Below are positions 16,197 to 25,184 of a stretch of 64,000 bases of DNA, in pieces. The notes under the pieces are model-generated. The model saw only the letters and a program-made list of their open reading frames with translations. It ran no database searches and was not told the origin of the DNA. The stretch lies in assembly GCF_022234545.1 (NCBI RefSeq), contig NZ_JAIEUI010000007.1, positions 213,340 to 277,339 on the forward strand, read 5' to 3'. Both the position numbers and the translations under genes were made by a program. The stretch's first letter is position 1, and each line of letters opens with the position of its first letter. The stretch is from Paenibacillus piscarius. Its GTDB lineage: Bacteria > Bacillota > Bacilli > Paenibacillales > Paenibacillaceae.

Positions 16197-16417
16197 AAGC
16201 AGTCTCCTCCTTCCCTCTGTTGTTTCTTCTAGGCATCATATGCAGCCGCATGGGCGGATGACACCATTATCTTCCATAGAGAACCTGACCTTCCCCCCTG
16301 TAAAAAAGGGCATCTGCCACCGCGCATCCGTCCAACCCTGGCGGGCAAGTACATACATACAATGACAAGAGACGTCAATCTCCGGGAAGCTACTTCTAGA
16401 TAACGGGAGGAACAAAC

Positions 16418-17515
16418 ATGGGGCAAACGCTCGTTGGGATACTGCTAAATGCCGCTATGCACGGGGGCGTTCCCCGGCTAAGAACCGGACAGGAGTCTCT
16501 GGCTAACTACGAAGAGGCTGCTGCCGCATACGGGTTAACCCCTTGCTTTGTGAAGCTGTCCGACATCGATACACAGTCCGGCTTCAGCAGGGTCTATATG
16601 AAGACAGGGACTCAAGGATACCGGACGCACATCGTCCCGACACCGCAAATCATCCATAACCGGGCGATTTATGATCCGCATAGCAGCGGTATAGATCGCC
16701 TGGTTCAGCAGGGGATTCAGGTCTATAACAGATGCAACCGCTACGGCAAGGATCAGATTCATGCCTTGCTGGAGCGTAACAAGGAGCTGCAGGCAGCACT
16801 GCCGGCCACCTCCTCCGGATTATCCGGCTTAAGGGAGATGATGGACCGCTATCCCGATCTCATCCTCAAGCCATGCCGGGGCAGTGTCGGCAACGGCGTG
16901 ATGCGCCTGACGCGCAGCGGCGGAGAACGTTGGATCTGGAGCTACTCACCCGCCGGCTCCAGGCGCTCGTTCATCCGGCCAGTCCGCCCGGACGCGCTGC
17001 CCCGGGCTCTCCGCGCCCGCCTCGCTGCCGTGCCTTATCTGGTTCAGGAACGGATTCCGCTGGCTGAAATCGGCGGACGCCCGTTCGATCTGCGCGTCAC
17101 CGTGCAGCGGGGCTGGGGCGGGGCATGGCAGGTGACCGGGATGTTCGCGAAGCTCGCCGCACCGGGAGGATTCGTCTCCAATATTGCCAGGGGAGGGGAA
17201 GCGCTGCAGACCTCATTTGTACTCGAACGGGCATTCCCCGGGGAGGAGGCAGCCAGGGTGCGCATGTCCGTCCTCTCCCTGAGTCTGGCGGTTGCCCGGG
17301 AGCTGGAGCAGAGCCTGCCGGGCCTGGCAGATCTCGGTCTGGACATCGGGGTGACGAAGCAAGGAAATCTCTATTTCATCGAATGCAACGGGCGCGACCA
17401 GCGTTACGGGTTCCGCAAGGCCGGGCTCAGCAGCGTCTGGAAAGACAGCTACCGGCAGCCGATGGGCTATGCCAGATATCTGTACGAAGCAGCATTAAGA
17501 ATGAACTCTTATTGA
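16418..17515 (+). CDS. YheC/YheD-family ATP-grasp protein (spore-associated)
   Basis: 365 residues, ATG at 16418 with GGGAGG 7 nt upstream. The ATP-grasp features of the YheC/D family are visible: DLILKPCRGSVGNGVMRL (P-loop-like strand), a GGRPFDLRVTVQR motif, and the C-terminal metal site DLGLDIGVTKQGNLYFIE followed by CNGRDQRYGF. Family members are encoded in sporulating Firmicutes and some are spore coat-associated; the ligated substrate is unknown. It is divergent from the giant repeat gene across 221 nt, which carries loosely sigma-K-like CATACATAC/CATACAATG sequences near 16353-16363. The location supports a spore-envelope role. Protein modification by ligation is one possibility but is not shown. 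Confidence 0.88.
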   Translation: MGQTLVGILLNAAMHGGVPRLRTGQESLANYEEAAAAYGLTPCFVKLSDIDTQSGFSRVYMKTGTQGYRTHIVPTPQIIHNRAIYDPHSSGIDRLVQQGIQVYNRCNRYGKDQIHALLERNKELQAALPATSSGLSGLREMMDRYPDLILKPCRGSVGNGVMRLTRSGGERWIWSYSPAGSRRSFIRPVRPDALPRALRARLAAVPYLVQERIPLAEIGGRPFDLRVTVQRGWGGAWQVTGMFAKLAAPGGFVSNIARGGEALQTSFVLERAFPGEEAARVRMSVLSLSLAVARELEQSLPGLADLGLDIGVTKQGNLYFIECNGRDQRYGFRKAGLSSVWKDSYRQPMGYARYLYEAALRMNSY

Positions 17516-17606
17516 TTTGTCTCCTATTCTATGTCAATATAATGCAGAGCGGGTGGAGTCCCTTGGCACGGGCTTACACAGCTTGCATGACGGAAGGGAG
17601 ATGGGC

Positions 17607-18398
17607 ATGGTTAAACAATTGCTGCGGCTGATGACCGAGCTGTCCTCGCACAGATGGCTTTCCCGCTTGATGGGGGCTTTTTCCCACAGCAGACTTAGCC
17701 GCTTTATGATTCCGGTATTCATTCGTTCCTATGGTATTCCTGCGGCCGAGGCAGAGAAGGCTGCCGGAGAATACCGCACACTGAATGAATTCTTCAGCCG
17801 CCGCCTGAAGCCGGGAATGCGCCCGGTGGCCAGCGGCGACCATACGGTGGCCAGTCCGGTGGACGCGATGATTACGGCCATGGGCGAGATCAACTGCGGA
17901 ACGATAATGAATGTGAAGGGGCAGGATTATACGCTGGAGGACTTGCTTAATCACTCGCCACACCTCGAACTCTACAAAAAAGGCTATTATTTCGTGCTCT
18001 ACCTGAGTCCCACCGATTATCACCGGATTCATTCCCCGTTAACCGGACAACTGCGGGAGAGCGACTATATCCGTGGACGGGCTTACCCCGTGAACGATTT
18101 CGGGATGCGGCATATGAAGAGTGTCCTGAGCCGTAACGAGCGGCTGATTACCTATATAGCCGGCAGCTACGGCGAGACCGCCGTGGTCAAGGTAGGCGCA
18201 ATGAACGTGAGCAGTATCCGTTACACCGACGAAGCTGCCACGGAATGGCAGCGGGGAGACGACCTGGCCTATTTCGAATTCGGCTCGACGGTGGTCCTGC
18301 TGATGGAGAGCGGCACCTTCACCCCGCGCCCGGGGCTGGCCCCGGACACCAAGGTGAAGATGGGCGAGCTGCTGGGTGAGATGCGGCGGCCGGTATAA
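17607..18398 (+). CDS. psd: Phosphatidylserine decarboxylase
   Basis: This 263-residue membrane-associated enzyme converts phosphatidylserine to phosphatidylethanolamine. The pyruvoyl-forming cleavage site is FGST (residues 225-228; the family usually has LGST or FGST). The catalytic triad residues are visible as Asp86 in SPVDAMI, and His139/His142 in TDYHRIHSP. The N-terminal FFSRRLKPGMRPV signature is also present. The ATG at 17607 was chosen: AAGGGAG lies 6 nt upstream and the product has the usual bacterial length. A frame opening at 17517 is likely spurious. It follows the YheC/D gene by 91 nt and ends at a bidirectional terminator. Confidence 0.96.
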   Translation: MVKQLLRLMTELSSHRWLSRLMGAFSHSRLSRFMIPVFIRSYGIPAAEAEKAAGEYRTLNEFFSRRLKPGMRPVASGDHTVASPVDAMITAMGEINCGTIMNVKGQDYTLEDLLNHSPHLELYKKGYYFVLYLSPTDYHRIHSPLTGQLRESDYIRGRAYPVNDFGMRHMKSVLSRNERLITYIAGSYGETAVVKVGAMNVSSIRYTDEAATEWQRGDDLAYFEFGSTVVLLMESGTFTPRPGLAPDTKVKMGELLGEMRRPV

Positions 18399-18411
18399 CC
18401 TTAATTTAACT

Positions 18412-18452
18412 AAAAAAGGACTTAAGGCAGAAACAGCCTGAAGTCCTTTTTA
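18412..18452. terminator. Bidirectional terminator after psd
   Basis: AAAAAGGACTT pairs with AAGTCCTTTTT, with a second inner AGGC/GCCT stem. A- and T-runs on both sides make it work for psd and for the convergent DUF2569 gene. Confidence 0.9.
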
Positions 18453-18535
18453 AGCTGCGGATATTGCTATTCTTCCAGAGCCTTCTTAATACGATGAGAT
18501 TACTCTTGGTAAAGAGCTTATTCATGTGTACCTTC

Positions 18536-19045
18536 TCATCTGACAAAAGTATTTCTTACCCGTTCAGATTTCCGGAAATAAGCGATCCATATCGCACAGG
18601 TGAGCACCCCCCGGACCAGGCCGCGCAGCGTGCTTCCATCCTCAAACTCAAAGGCCATTGGAATACTCCGGAGCAGAGCATAATCAATGATGACTATCAG
18701 CAGGTTAAGTGTGTAGAGCAAAATGATCATGCGCGGCATGAGCGCTTTCTTTTGATAGAACAGAATCAAAGTTAGGACAGCAAGCAATAGAAGCACTCCA
18801 TTGGCTGCGGCTTCAAATATAAGCGCAGGCGCCCAGAGCGGATGATACAATTCGCCTTGCGGGGATGCCAACACTCCCCAATATTCCCGGCCGAAGCTCG
18901 GAATATTATAATTGACCAATTGTAACGCTACGTTAAATATGGTTAAGATTAATCCGATCTGCACCAGCACCAGCCAGCCTCCTAGGCCTGACGGGCCTAG
19001 CGGTGAATAGGCCTTTGCCGGCTGCGGCTGTAAATTTGTCTCCAA
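18536..19045 (-). CDS. DUF2569 family membrane protein
   Basis: 169 residues with a TTG start at 19045 after AAGGAGGAA. It has four hydrophobic helices (about residues 22-43, 70-95, 105-121 and 138-155) and the family's opening GLGGWLVLVQIGL and closing YFRKSERVRNTF signatures. The function of this widespread small integral membrane family is not known. It stands alone, convergent with psd. Confidence 0.85.
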   Translation of the reverse strand: METNLQPQPAKAYSPLGPSGLGGWLVLVQIGLILTIFNVALQLVNYNIPSFGREYWGVLASPQGELYHPLWAPALIFEAAANGVLLLLAVLTLILFYQKKALMPRMIILLYTLNLLIVIIDYALLRSIPMAFEFEDGSTLRGLVRGVLTCAIWIAYFRKSERVRNTFVR

Positions 19046-19220
19046 AATCTGTTCCTCCTTATAATTGGTTGTTGCCTTAACAAGGATAACCAGATCACCA
19101 CTTTTTTCTCAACCACAAAATTAATACAACCAAAACAAAAAGGGAGCTTCCCTGCCGAAACGGCCGAATCACTCCCTCTACTATTCCTATTCACTATAAC
19201 TGACCATAAACCTGCTCCTG

Positions 19221-19970
19221 CTACTCCGTCACCTTACTCTGATTCGCCACCTCACGCGCCTTCTGCTGCACCTCTTCGGGTTCGCCGAGGTAGAAGCGGC
19301 TGAGCGGCTTCACATCGTCATCGAGCTTGTAGACGAGCGGGACGCCGGTCGGGATGTTGAGGTCGAGCAGCGCGGTCTCGTCGATATCCTCCATGTACTT
19401 GATCAACGCCCGCAGCGTATTGCCGTGCGCCGAGATCAGCACCCGCTCCTTCTTGCGGATCAGCGGGACAATCCGGTTGGCCCAGAAGTCGCCGACCCGG
19501 TGCACGGTGTCCTCCAGGCTCTCCCCGTGCGGAATGTCGCCGGGCCGGACTTCCTTGTAACGGACATCATTCCTTGCATAACGCGGGTCATCCGACTCCA
19601 GCTGCGGAGGCCGGACCGAGAGGCTGCGCCGCCAGATATGAAGCTGCTCTTCACCGTATTTCAGCGCGGTCTCGCTCTTGCTGAGGCCCTGCAGCGCCCC
19701 GTAATGGCGCTCGTTCAGCTTCCACGACTTCTGCACCGGAATCCACAGCAGGTCCATCTCGTCCAGGATATAGTTCAGCGTCTTGATCGAACGCTTCAGC
19801 ACCGAGGCGAACGCCAGATCGAAGGTGTATCCGTTCTCCTTCAGCAGCCGGCCCGCTTTCTTGGCCTCCTCCACGCCCTTCTCCGTCAGATCGGGATCAC
19901 TCCAGCCCGTAAACAGATTCTGCCGGTTATATTCACTCTCTCCATGCCGTATCAGAACGATTTCGTACAT
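19221..19970 (-). CDS. gpmA: 2,3-bisphosphoglycerate-dependent phosphoglycerate mutase
   Basis: 249 residues, the usual length for the cofactor-dependent enzyme that interconverts 3- and 2-phosphoglycerate in glycolysis. The phospho-acceptor His is in LIRHGESEYNRQNLFTGW (RHG motif, about residue 8-10). ERHYGALQG and the second catalytic His in ISAHGNTLRALIKYME are also visible. AAGGAGAG precedes the ATG at 19970. It is a single-gene unit. The C-terminal segment ends VANQSKVTE, the mobile tail that closes the active site in family members. Confidence 0.96.
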   Translation of the reverse strand: MYEIVLIRHGESEYNRQNLFTGWSDPDLTEKGVEEAKKAGRLLKENGYTFDLAFASVLKRSIKTLNYILDEMDLLWIPVQKSWKLNERHYGALQGLSKSETALKYGEEQLHIWRRSLSVRPPQLESDDPRYARNDVRYKEVRPGDIPHGESLEDTVHRVGDFWANRIVPLIRKKERVLISAHGNTLRALIKYMEDIDETALLDLNIPTGVPLVYKLDDDVKPLSRFYLGEPEEVQQKAREVANQSKVTE

Positions 19971-20260
19971 AAGCTCTCTCCTTCTCCCGTGTATAAGTGT
20001 ACATTTCGCGGTGCTTTCCCTCTATTGTGTCACAGAGCGGTGTCCGCTTCAACTTCAGGCCCGCCTGCTGCACCAATCCTATGTATATACCCCGGCAGGC
20101 AGGATTTCAACACGTTGTGCGGGCCCATTCCCTGCTGTGCTGGACGGTTTGCGGACTGGAGAGCCGCTATTGCAGCGATACAGCCAGACCACGCAACTCA
20201 GGCGGACTCAGATGCGCTTAAGCCGGCCCACACGCCTCCATTTCGGCCCCAATCCGCCAG

Positions 20261-20430
20261 ATAACGGCCCCTGAGTCCGCAGCGGGCGGAAGTAGTGCTT
20301 TTTTCGCAAAATAAGGTCCTCTCAGTCCGCATAGCACACAATGGCACGTTAAACATCTAAGCCCTCATAGCACCCATCACACTACACATTGGCACATCAG
20401 GCACTCATAGCACTTATAGCACACCCAGCA
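20261..20430 (+). repeat. Degenerate short repeats in the gpmA-AraC gap
   Basis: The 473-nt gap 19971-20443 contains two similar segments 50 bp apart, ATAACGGCCCCTGAGTCCGC (20261) and ATAAGGTCCTCTCAGTCCGC (20311). Two looser copies of a GGCAC...CTCATAGCAC pattern follow (20343-20373 and 20390-20413). They may be decayed units of another roughly 50-bp family. No gene was seen in the gap; the part next to 19970 must hold the gpmA promoter. Confidence 0.4.
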
Positions 20431-20443
20431 CAACTCCCCCGCT

Positions 20444-21229
20444 TCAGCGGATCTCCGACGGACTCTTCCCGGTGTGCTGCTTGAACTGGCGGCTGAAGAA
20501 GAAAATATCCCGGTAGCCGAGCGCATCCGCCACCTCTGTGACGTTCATGCCCGCGTAGAGCAGCAGGTGCTGGGCCCGTTCAATCCGTGCGCGGATCACA
20601 TAGGACTGGACCGAGGAGCCGGTAATCTCCTTGAACTTGATCGAGAAGTAGCGCGGGGACAGCCCGGCCCGGGAGGCCAGGTCCTCGACCCGGTGGGCCG
20701 CGCCGGGATGCTGGCTGACATAGTTCGCGACCTCATGGATTACCTCGGCGAGCTGGTTGCTGACATGGCGCTCCACCGGCACCACCTGATCCTGCCGCAG
20801 CAGATGGATCATCAGCTGCTTCAGAATCAGCCGGCCCTCCTCCTCCGCAGCATAGGTCTGCACCAGGAACAGACGGACGTAACGGGCCAGCAGGTGCTCG
20901 AATTCCACCGTCTCCTCCAGCTCATGATAAGCGGCCGGAAGCTCGGTGACCTCCTCGGTCACATCGAAGTGAATATATGTAATGACGAGCGGTTTTTGCG
21001 GATTATGTGTTGCGCTGGTGTAATCCCCCGGCCGGAACAGGAAGCAGCTTCCCTTTCCCACCTGATAAGGCACTCCGTTACGCACAACCGTACCCTCTCC
21101 GCTCCAGACATAGAACAAGTCATAATTTTGCAGCGGCTTCTCTCTTTTTTGCCACTTCCAGCCCGGTTCACAGACAATCTTCGCCAGGGCCGGGAGGATG
21201 ACAAAAGAGGATGGCGATGCATGAAGCAT
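20444..21229 (-). CDS. AraC family transcriptional regulator
   Basis: 261 residues, with AGGAGGGAATGAT before the ATG at 21229. The N-terminal half (about 30-110) is a cupin-type sensor with GSCFLFRPGDYTSATHNP. The C-terminal 100 residues are two helix-turn-helix motifs, the second being MNVTEVADALGYRDIFFFSR followed by QFKQHTGKSPSEIR, the AraC signature. Proteins of this layout usually bind a sugar or small molecule. It is divergent from the aminotransferase gene at 21493, with a 263-nt shared promoter region, so it may regulate that gene or itself. Confidence 0.9.
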   Translation of the reverse strand: MLHASPSSFVILPALAKIVCEPGWKWQKREKPLQNYDLFYVWSGEGTVVRNGVPYQVGKGSCFLFRPGDYTSATHNPQKPLVITYIHFDVTEEVTELPAAYHELEETVEFEHLLARYVRLFLVQTYAAEEEGRLILKQLMIHLLRQDQVVPVERHVSNQLAEVIHEVANYVSQHPGAAHRVEDLASRAGLSPRYFSIKFKEITGSSVQSYVIRARIERAQHLLLYAGMNVTEVADALGYRDIFFFSRQFKQHTGKSPSEIR

Positions 21230-21410
21230 ATCATTCCCTCCTAAACATAATGCGGATAGCCCGCTTCTTCAGAATAACAGTACAGCAAATTCACAGTAAA
21301 AGTGTACGCTTACTTTTTTATAATACCTTGTCCGCTTCCTGTTTGTACATCTTCACACCAGCCGCTGTTCAGGCTTCTGCAAAAGTATTTATGAAAAGAC
21401 AGCATTCTTC

Positions 21411-21439
21411 GTGACGGGGGCAATCGGCGATGTTATAAT
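21411..21439 (+). promoter_or_regulatory. Promoter for the aminotransferase gene
   Basis: GTGACG (21411-21416, weak -35) and a perfect TATAAT (21434-21439) are separated by 17 nt, 54 nt upstream of the chosen ATG. Confidence 0.5.
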
Positions 21440-21492
21440 GTTAGGCAATGTTAACGTATCTATCCCAGAAGAATACCGGAAGGATGAAACTG

Positions 21493-22794
21493 ATGAATCC
21501 ACTGGCTGGACAATTGAATGACAGCATTAAGGCAGGCAATGAATATGTGTACGATATGCTCTCTAGTCTCGGCAAAGCGATCTATTTCCCCAAAGAGGGA
21601 ATCTTGAGCCAATCCGCAGAAGCAGCGGCTCATGCCAAAAAGTATAATGCGACCATCGGGATTGCTACCGAGCACGGGATGCCGATGCATCTTGATGTGA
21701 TTCAGAATAAGTTATCCGCGTTCAGCCCCAAGGACCTGTACGGTTACGCGCCTCCGGCGGGCAAGCCTGAGCTGCGCTCGGTCTGGCGGGAGAAGATGAT
21801 CCGCGAGAATCCGTCGCTTGAAGGCAAGTCGATCAGCAATCCGGTGGTCACGAACGCGCTGACCCACGGGCTGAGCATCGTTGCCGATCTGTTCGCAGAG
21901 CCAGGGGACGCCGTCATCTATCCGGACAAAAACTGGGAGAACTACGAGCTGACCTTCGGCATCCGCCGTCTGACCGAGACGGTGAATTACCCGCTGTTCA
22001 CCGAAGACATGAGCTTCAACAGCGAGGGGCTGCTGGATGCCCTGCTGGCCCAGAAGGAGCGCGGCAAGGCGATTGTGCTGCTGAACTTCCCGAACAACCC
22101 GACCGGCTATACCCCGGGCCTCAAGGAAGGCGAAGCCATCGTCGCCGCCATTGCGCGCGCCGCCGAGGAAGGCATCAATGTGGTGGTGGTGAGCGATGAT
22201 GCTTATTTCGGACTCTTTTTCGAGGAGTCGCTGAAGGAATCACTGTTCGGCAAGCTGGCGAACCTGCATCCGCGCGTGCTGGCCGTCAAGATTGACGGAG
22301 CCACCAAAGAGGAATTCGTCTGGGGCTTCCGCGTCGGCTTCATCACCTACGCCTCGGAGAATAAGGAGCTGCTGGCAGCGCTGGAGCAGAAGACGCTCGG
22401 TATTATCCGGGCCACCATCTCCAGCGGAGCGCATCCTTCGCAGACCTTCGTGCTGGACGCCCTGAAGTCGCCGGAATTCGCCGCCCAGAAGGAAGAGAAG
22501 TTCCAGATCATGAAGGGCCGGGCCAACAAGGTGAAGGCGCTGCTGGACAGCGGCAAATACGGCTCTGACGTATGGACCTATTATCCGTTCAACTCCGGGT
22601 ATTTCATGTGCCTGAAGCTGCTGACCGTGCCTGCGGAAGAGCTGCGGCTCCACCTGATCCACACCTACGGACTGGGAACCATCGCGCTCGGCGACAGCGA
22701 TCTGCGCATTGCCTTCTCCTGCATCGAGGAAGATCAGCTGGAGGATCTGTTTGATCTGGTCTATGCGGGCATCCGCGACCTGGAGAAGGCCTGA
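21493..22794 (+). CDS. PLP-dependent aminotransferase, class I/II
   Basis: 433 residues from the ATG at 21493, which has GGAAGG 9 nt upstream; ATGs at 21484 and 21448 are less well placed. Fold-type I PLP features are visible: NFPNNPTGYTPG (Asn binding the cofactor), VVVSDDAYFGLFFEE, and a Lys candidate in KIDGATKEEFVWGFRVGF, the region that carries the Schiff-base Lys and the phosphate-binding Arg. The opening NPLAGQLNDSIKAGN is unlike aspartate or aromatic aminotransferases, so the amino-acid substrate is not assigned. It ends at a strong terminator. Confidence 0.9.
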   Translation: MNPLAGQLNDSIKAGNEYVYDMLSSLGKAIYFPKEGILSQSAEAAAHAKKYNATIGIATEHGMPMHLDVIQNKLSAFSPKDLYGYAPPAGKPELRSVWREKMIRENPSLEGKSISNPVVTNALTHGLSIVADLFAEPGDAVIYPDKNWENYELTFGIRRLTETVNYPLFTEDMSFNSEGLLDALLAQKERGKAIVLLNFPNNPTGYTPGLKEGEAIVAAIARAAEEGINVVVVSDDAYFGLFFEESLKESLFGKLANLHPRVLAVKIDGATKEEFVWGFRVGFITYASENKELLAALEQKTLGIIRATISSGAHPSQTFVLDALKSPEFAAQKEEKFQIMKGRANKVKALLDSGKYGSDVWTYYPFNSGYFMCLKLLTVPAEELRLHLIHTYGLGTIALGDSDLRIAFSCIEEDQLEDLFDLVYAGIRDLEKA

Positions 22795-22815
22795 TTCGCA
22801 ATTTACATGTGTTTT

Positions 22816-22846
22816 CATCAGCTCCCGGACGGGGGCTGATTTTTTT
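22816..22846 (+). terminator. Intrinsic terminator of the aminotransferase gene
   Basis: ATCAGCTCCC pairs with GGGGGCTGAT (one wobble) around a short loop, followed by six T. Confidence 0.92.
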
Positions 22847-22871
22847 ATGCGGTGCTGCGGCATTGGCCTAT

Positions 22872-22899
22872 ACACGTTCTTCCCTCCGCACATACAATA
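22872..22899 (+). promoter_or_regulatory. Sigma-K-like promoter of the YjcZ-like gene
   Basis: AC (22872-22873) is followed after 17 nt by CATACAATA (22891-22899), an exact CATA-N3-TA match, 45 nt before the ATG. The gene's sporulation-type product supports it. Confidence 0.5.
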
Positions 22900-22944
22900 C
22901 GGTGTACTCAAGTACAACAACTCACACGCGAAAGGGGAATGAAC

Positions 22945-23055
22945 ATGAGCGAAGAAGTTAGAGGCGGATACGGATACGGTCCTTTCACAAGTACAGGTGC
23001 GATCCTGGTTCTCTTCATCCTGCTGGTTATCATCAGCCGTTCACTGTTTGTCTAA
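22945..23055 (+). CDS. Tiny YjcZ-like sporulation membrane peptide
   Basis: This is a 36-residue peptide, MSEEVRGGYGYGPFTSTGAI at its start, then one hydrophobic helix (ILVLFILLVIISRSLFV). The Gly/Tyr-rich head plus single helix is the pattern of YjcZ-family sporulation peptides. The ATG at 22945 has AAAGGGG 7 nt upstream; the ATG at 22939 is too close to that site. It is an easily missed gene. Assignment rests on pattern, length and promoter type. Confidence 0.75.
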   Translation: MSEEVRGGYGYGPFTSTGAILVLFILLVIISRSLFV

Positions 23056-23164
23056 TCGGGAATAACCCCCGGGAGGGAGCCCCGCGCTCTCTCCGCTCTA
23101 CGTGTTATAGCATTCCCTGCTCCACCGGATATGAAGAGAGGGACTCCTCTTTACAATGAATGAC

Positions 23165-23205
23165 AATGGCCTCACGTCTCTGCAGCAGCAGAGCGTGAGG
23201 CCATT
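23165..23205. terminator. Long hairpin at the end of ecsB
   Basis: AATGGCCTCACG (23165-23176) pairs perfectly with CGTGAGGCCATT (23194-23205), with an inner CTCTG/CAGAG stem. It lies 10 nt beyond the ecsB stop. T-runs are poor, but position and stability fit a terminator. Confidence 0.65.
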
Positions 23206-23215
23206 TGTGATATGC

Positions 23216-24436
23216 CTACAGATCATCCTCATCCGCGCGCGCTTCCTTGCGGACCGCTGCGGCCCTGAACAGATACGCCAGCAGAAGCCCGCAGGCGAAG
23301 GTTCCGAGGACCGGCAGCAGCCGCTCACCAAGCTGAAGCAGAAGAGGCAGTCCGGTCAGCAGGGCCAGCGCCAGATGACAGCGGAACACCAGCCGGATCG
23401 TCTCCCGGCCCTTGCTGCCTTCCGGCAGCGGGTAGACCGTCAGCCAGAACGATTCGCTGTGCAGCTTGCGCAGCGCAGTGAGCTGAACGCCCAGCAGGAA
23501 GAGGAAGACGAGATAAATGCCGCTGGCAAGATAGCTGTCCTGTGTCATCCAGACCAGGAACAGGTCCAGCAGGGCAATCCGCAGAACAATGCCGAAGATG
23601 TCGCCGCGGGCGAAGCTTTTGGTCAGGAGGAACCGGTAGGCCGTGCCCCGCGTCCAATGGATACCGCTGCCCCACTTCGACAGGTAACGCCGGGCGTATA
23701 CCCGCTGCTCGCGCCCGGGAATATCGACGAACCAGCCGAGGACCATCAGCGCCCGGGTGCCTTGATTCTTCTCCATCGTAATCAGTCGTTCCCAGGCCAC
23801 GGCATGGCGGCCGGGTACGGCCAGCGCCGCCGCATAGGCGGCGCCCAGAATCAGAATGAAGATCACGGCCCGGATGGACGGCTGCCAGAACCAGGCGAAG
23901 ACCATCAGACCGCCCACCGCCCAACGCAGCAGCGTATACCCTGCCGCAGCCGGCCGGGAGAGCATCGCCGTCTCCCGCCATAGCCCATAGCTGGCAAGCA
24001 GCTTGACCAGAATCAGCACCAGCAGGGTGGCCAGCAGATTCTTCGGGGACACATCAGTGCGTATGTACAGCGGCCATAACGTAATGAGGACAAAAGCCAG
24101 ACGCAGAATCTTCCACACATTGCCGCTAACCCAGGATGGAGCGAAGTACTCCCTCATCCGGTGGCCCTGCGGCAGCAGGAAGATCGTATCCGGGGTCTGC
24201 AGATACGTCCGGAAGCTGCTGTGTACCGCCGCAGGCACCAGCAGAACAAACATAATCCAGCGGATGGGCAGGCCGGCCGGAATGTCGCGCAGCAGCGCCG
24301 TGTACCAGGCGGAGAACATGATCAGCACCAGCAGGAACACCATGGCTACTCCGCTCTGAATGATATATCCGGCATAAGGAATCAGACTGCCTGTGAACCG
24401 GCTGCGCCGCTGCCGCCGCAGCTCCTTCAAATCCAT
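23216..24436 (-). CDS. ecsB: ABC transporter permease EcsB
   Basis: 406 residues, a polytopic membrane protein with about ten helices in the EcsB family pattern. It opens with a basic cytosolic RRQRRSRF and includes TPDTIFLLPQGHRMREYF near residue 85, a family hallmark. Partnered with EcsA it forms an ABC exporter that in Bacillus influences secretion, competence and intramembrane proteolysis by RasP; the physiological substrate is unsettled. Its start lies one base after the ecsA stop, so the two are co-transcribed. Confidence 0.9.
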   Translation of the reverse strand: MDLKELRRQRRSRFTGSLIPYAGYIIQSGVAMVFLLVLIMFSAWYTALLRDIPAGLPIRWIMFVLLVPAAVHSSFRTYLQTPDTIFLLPQGHRMREYFAPSWVSGNVWKILRLAFVLITLWPLYIRTDVSPKNLLATLLVLILVKLLASYGLWRETAMLSRPAAAGYTLLRWAVGGLMVFAWFWQPSIRAVIFILILGAAYAAALAVPGRHAVAWERLITMEKNQGTRALMVLGWFVDIPGREQRVYARRYLSKWGSGIHWTRGTAYRFLLTKSFARGDIFGIVLRIALLDLFLVWMTQDSYLASGIYLVFLFLLGVQLTALRKLHSESFWLTVYPLPEGSKGRETIRLVFRCHLALALLTGLPLLLQLGERLLPVLGTFACGLLLAYLFRAAAVRKEARADEDDL

Positions 24437-24437
24437 A

Positions 24438-25184
24438 TCATTTCCCTCCCTGCACCAGCTCGTAGAACAGCTGCTCCAGATTCAGGCCCTGCCGCCCGGC
24501 CTTCGCGGTCATCTCGGCAAGTGTACCCTCTGCAATGACCTGCCCGCGGTGCAGCACAATGAACCGGTCGCAATAGTTCTCAATCGTGGAGAGGATATGC
24601 GAGCTGAGCAGAATCGACGCCCCGGAGCGCTTCAGCTCCAGCATGAAATCCAGCAGCGAGCGGATGCCCAGCGGGTCCAGACCGAGGAACGGCTCATCGA
24701 TTACATACAGGGCCGGACGCGCTACAAAAGCACACATAATCATAACCTTCTGCTTCATGCCCTTGGACAGGTGAGAGGACAAGGTATCCATCTTGTCCTC
24801 CATATTGAAGAGTGCCGCCAGCTGGCCGGTGCGCGATTCATAATCGCTGCGGTCCACACCGTAGGCTCTGGCGGTGAATTCCACATGCTCACGGACTGTC
24901 ATTTCCTCATAGAGCAGGGGCGATTCCGGTACAAAAGACAACGCGCTGTGATAGCTCTCGGGATCACTGCTGCGCGTCTTGCCCTGTACAGTAATCTCGC
25001 CTTTGTGCGGGGACATCAGCCCCAGGATATGCTTCATTGTCGTGCTCTTGCCCGCGCCGTTCAGTCCGATCAGCCCGACCATCTCACCGGGCTGTACCTG
25101 CAGGCCGATGTCATGCAGCACCGGCTTGTTCAGGCTGTAGCCTCCGCTGAGGCCCGTAATCTCCAATACAGGAGCAGTACTCAT
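24438..25184 (-). CDS. ecsA: ABC transporter ATP-binding protein EcsA
   Basis: 248 residues. Walker A is GLNGAGKST (about residues 39-47), the signature is LSKGMKQKV, and Walker B is LYVIDEPFLGLDPLG, followed by the switch His in LSSHILSTIEN. It powers the EcsB permease. The gene overlaps the upstream helicase stop by 4 nt and ends 1 nt before ecsB. Linkage of ecsAB to a DEAD-box helicase through an ATGA overlap is unusual compared with Bacillus. Confidence 0.92.
   Translation of the reverse strand: MSTAPVLEITGLSGGYSLNKPVLHDIGLQVQPGEMVGLIGLNGAGKSTTMKHILGLMSPHKGEITVQGKTRSSDPESYHSALSFVPESPLLYEEMTVREHVEFTARAYGVDRSDYESRTGQLAALFNMEDKMDTLSSHLSKGMKQKVMIMCAFVARPALYVIDEPFLGLDPLGIRSLLDFMLELKRSGASILLSSHILSTIENYCDRFIVLHRGQVIAEGTLAEMTAKAGRQGLNLEQLFYELVQGGK

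Noticed and set aside
16234..16242. Sigma-K -10 (CATATGATG) for the giant repeat gene
   Set aside because: Not listed as a separate promoter because no AC-containing -35 stands at the right distance; mentioned only as weak support.
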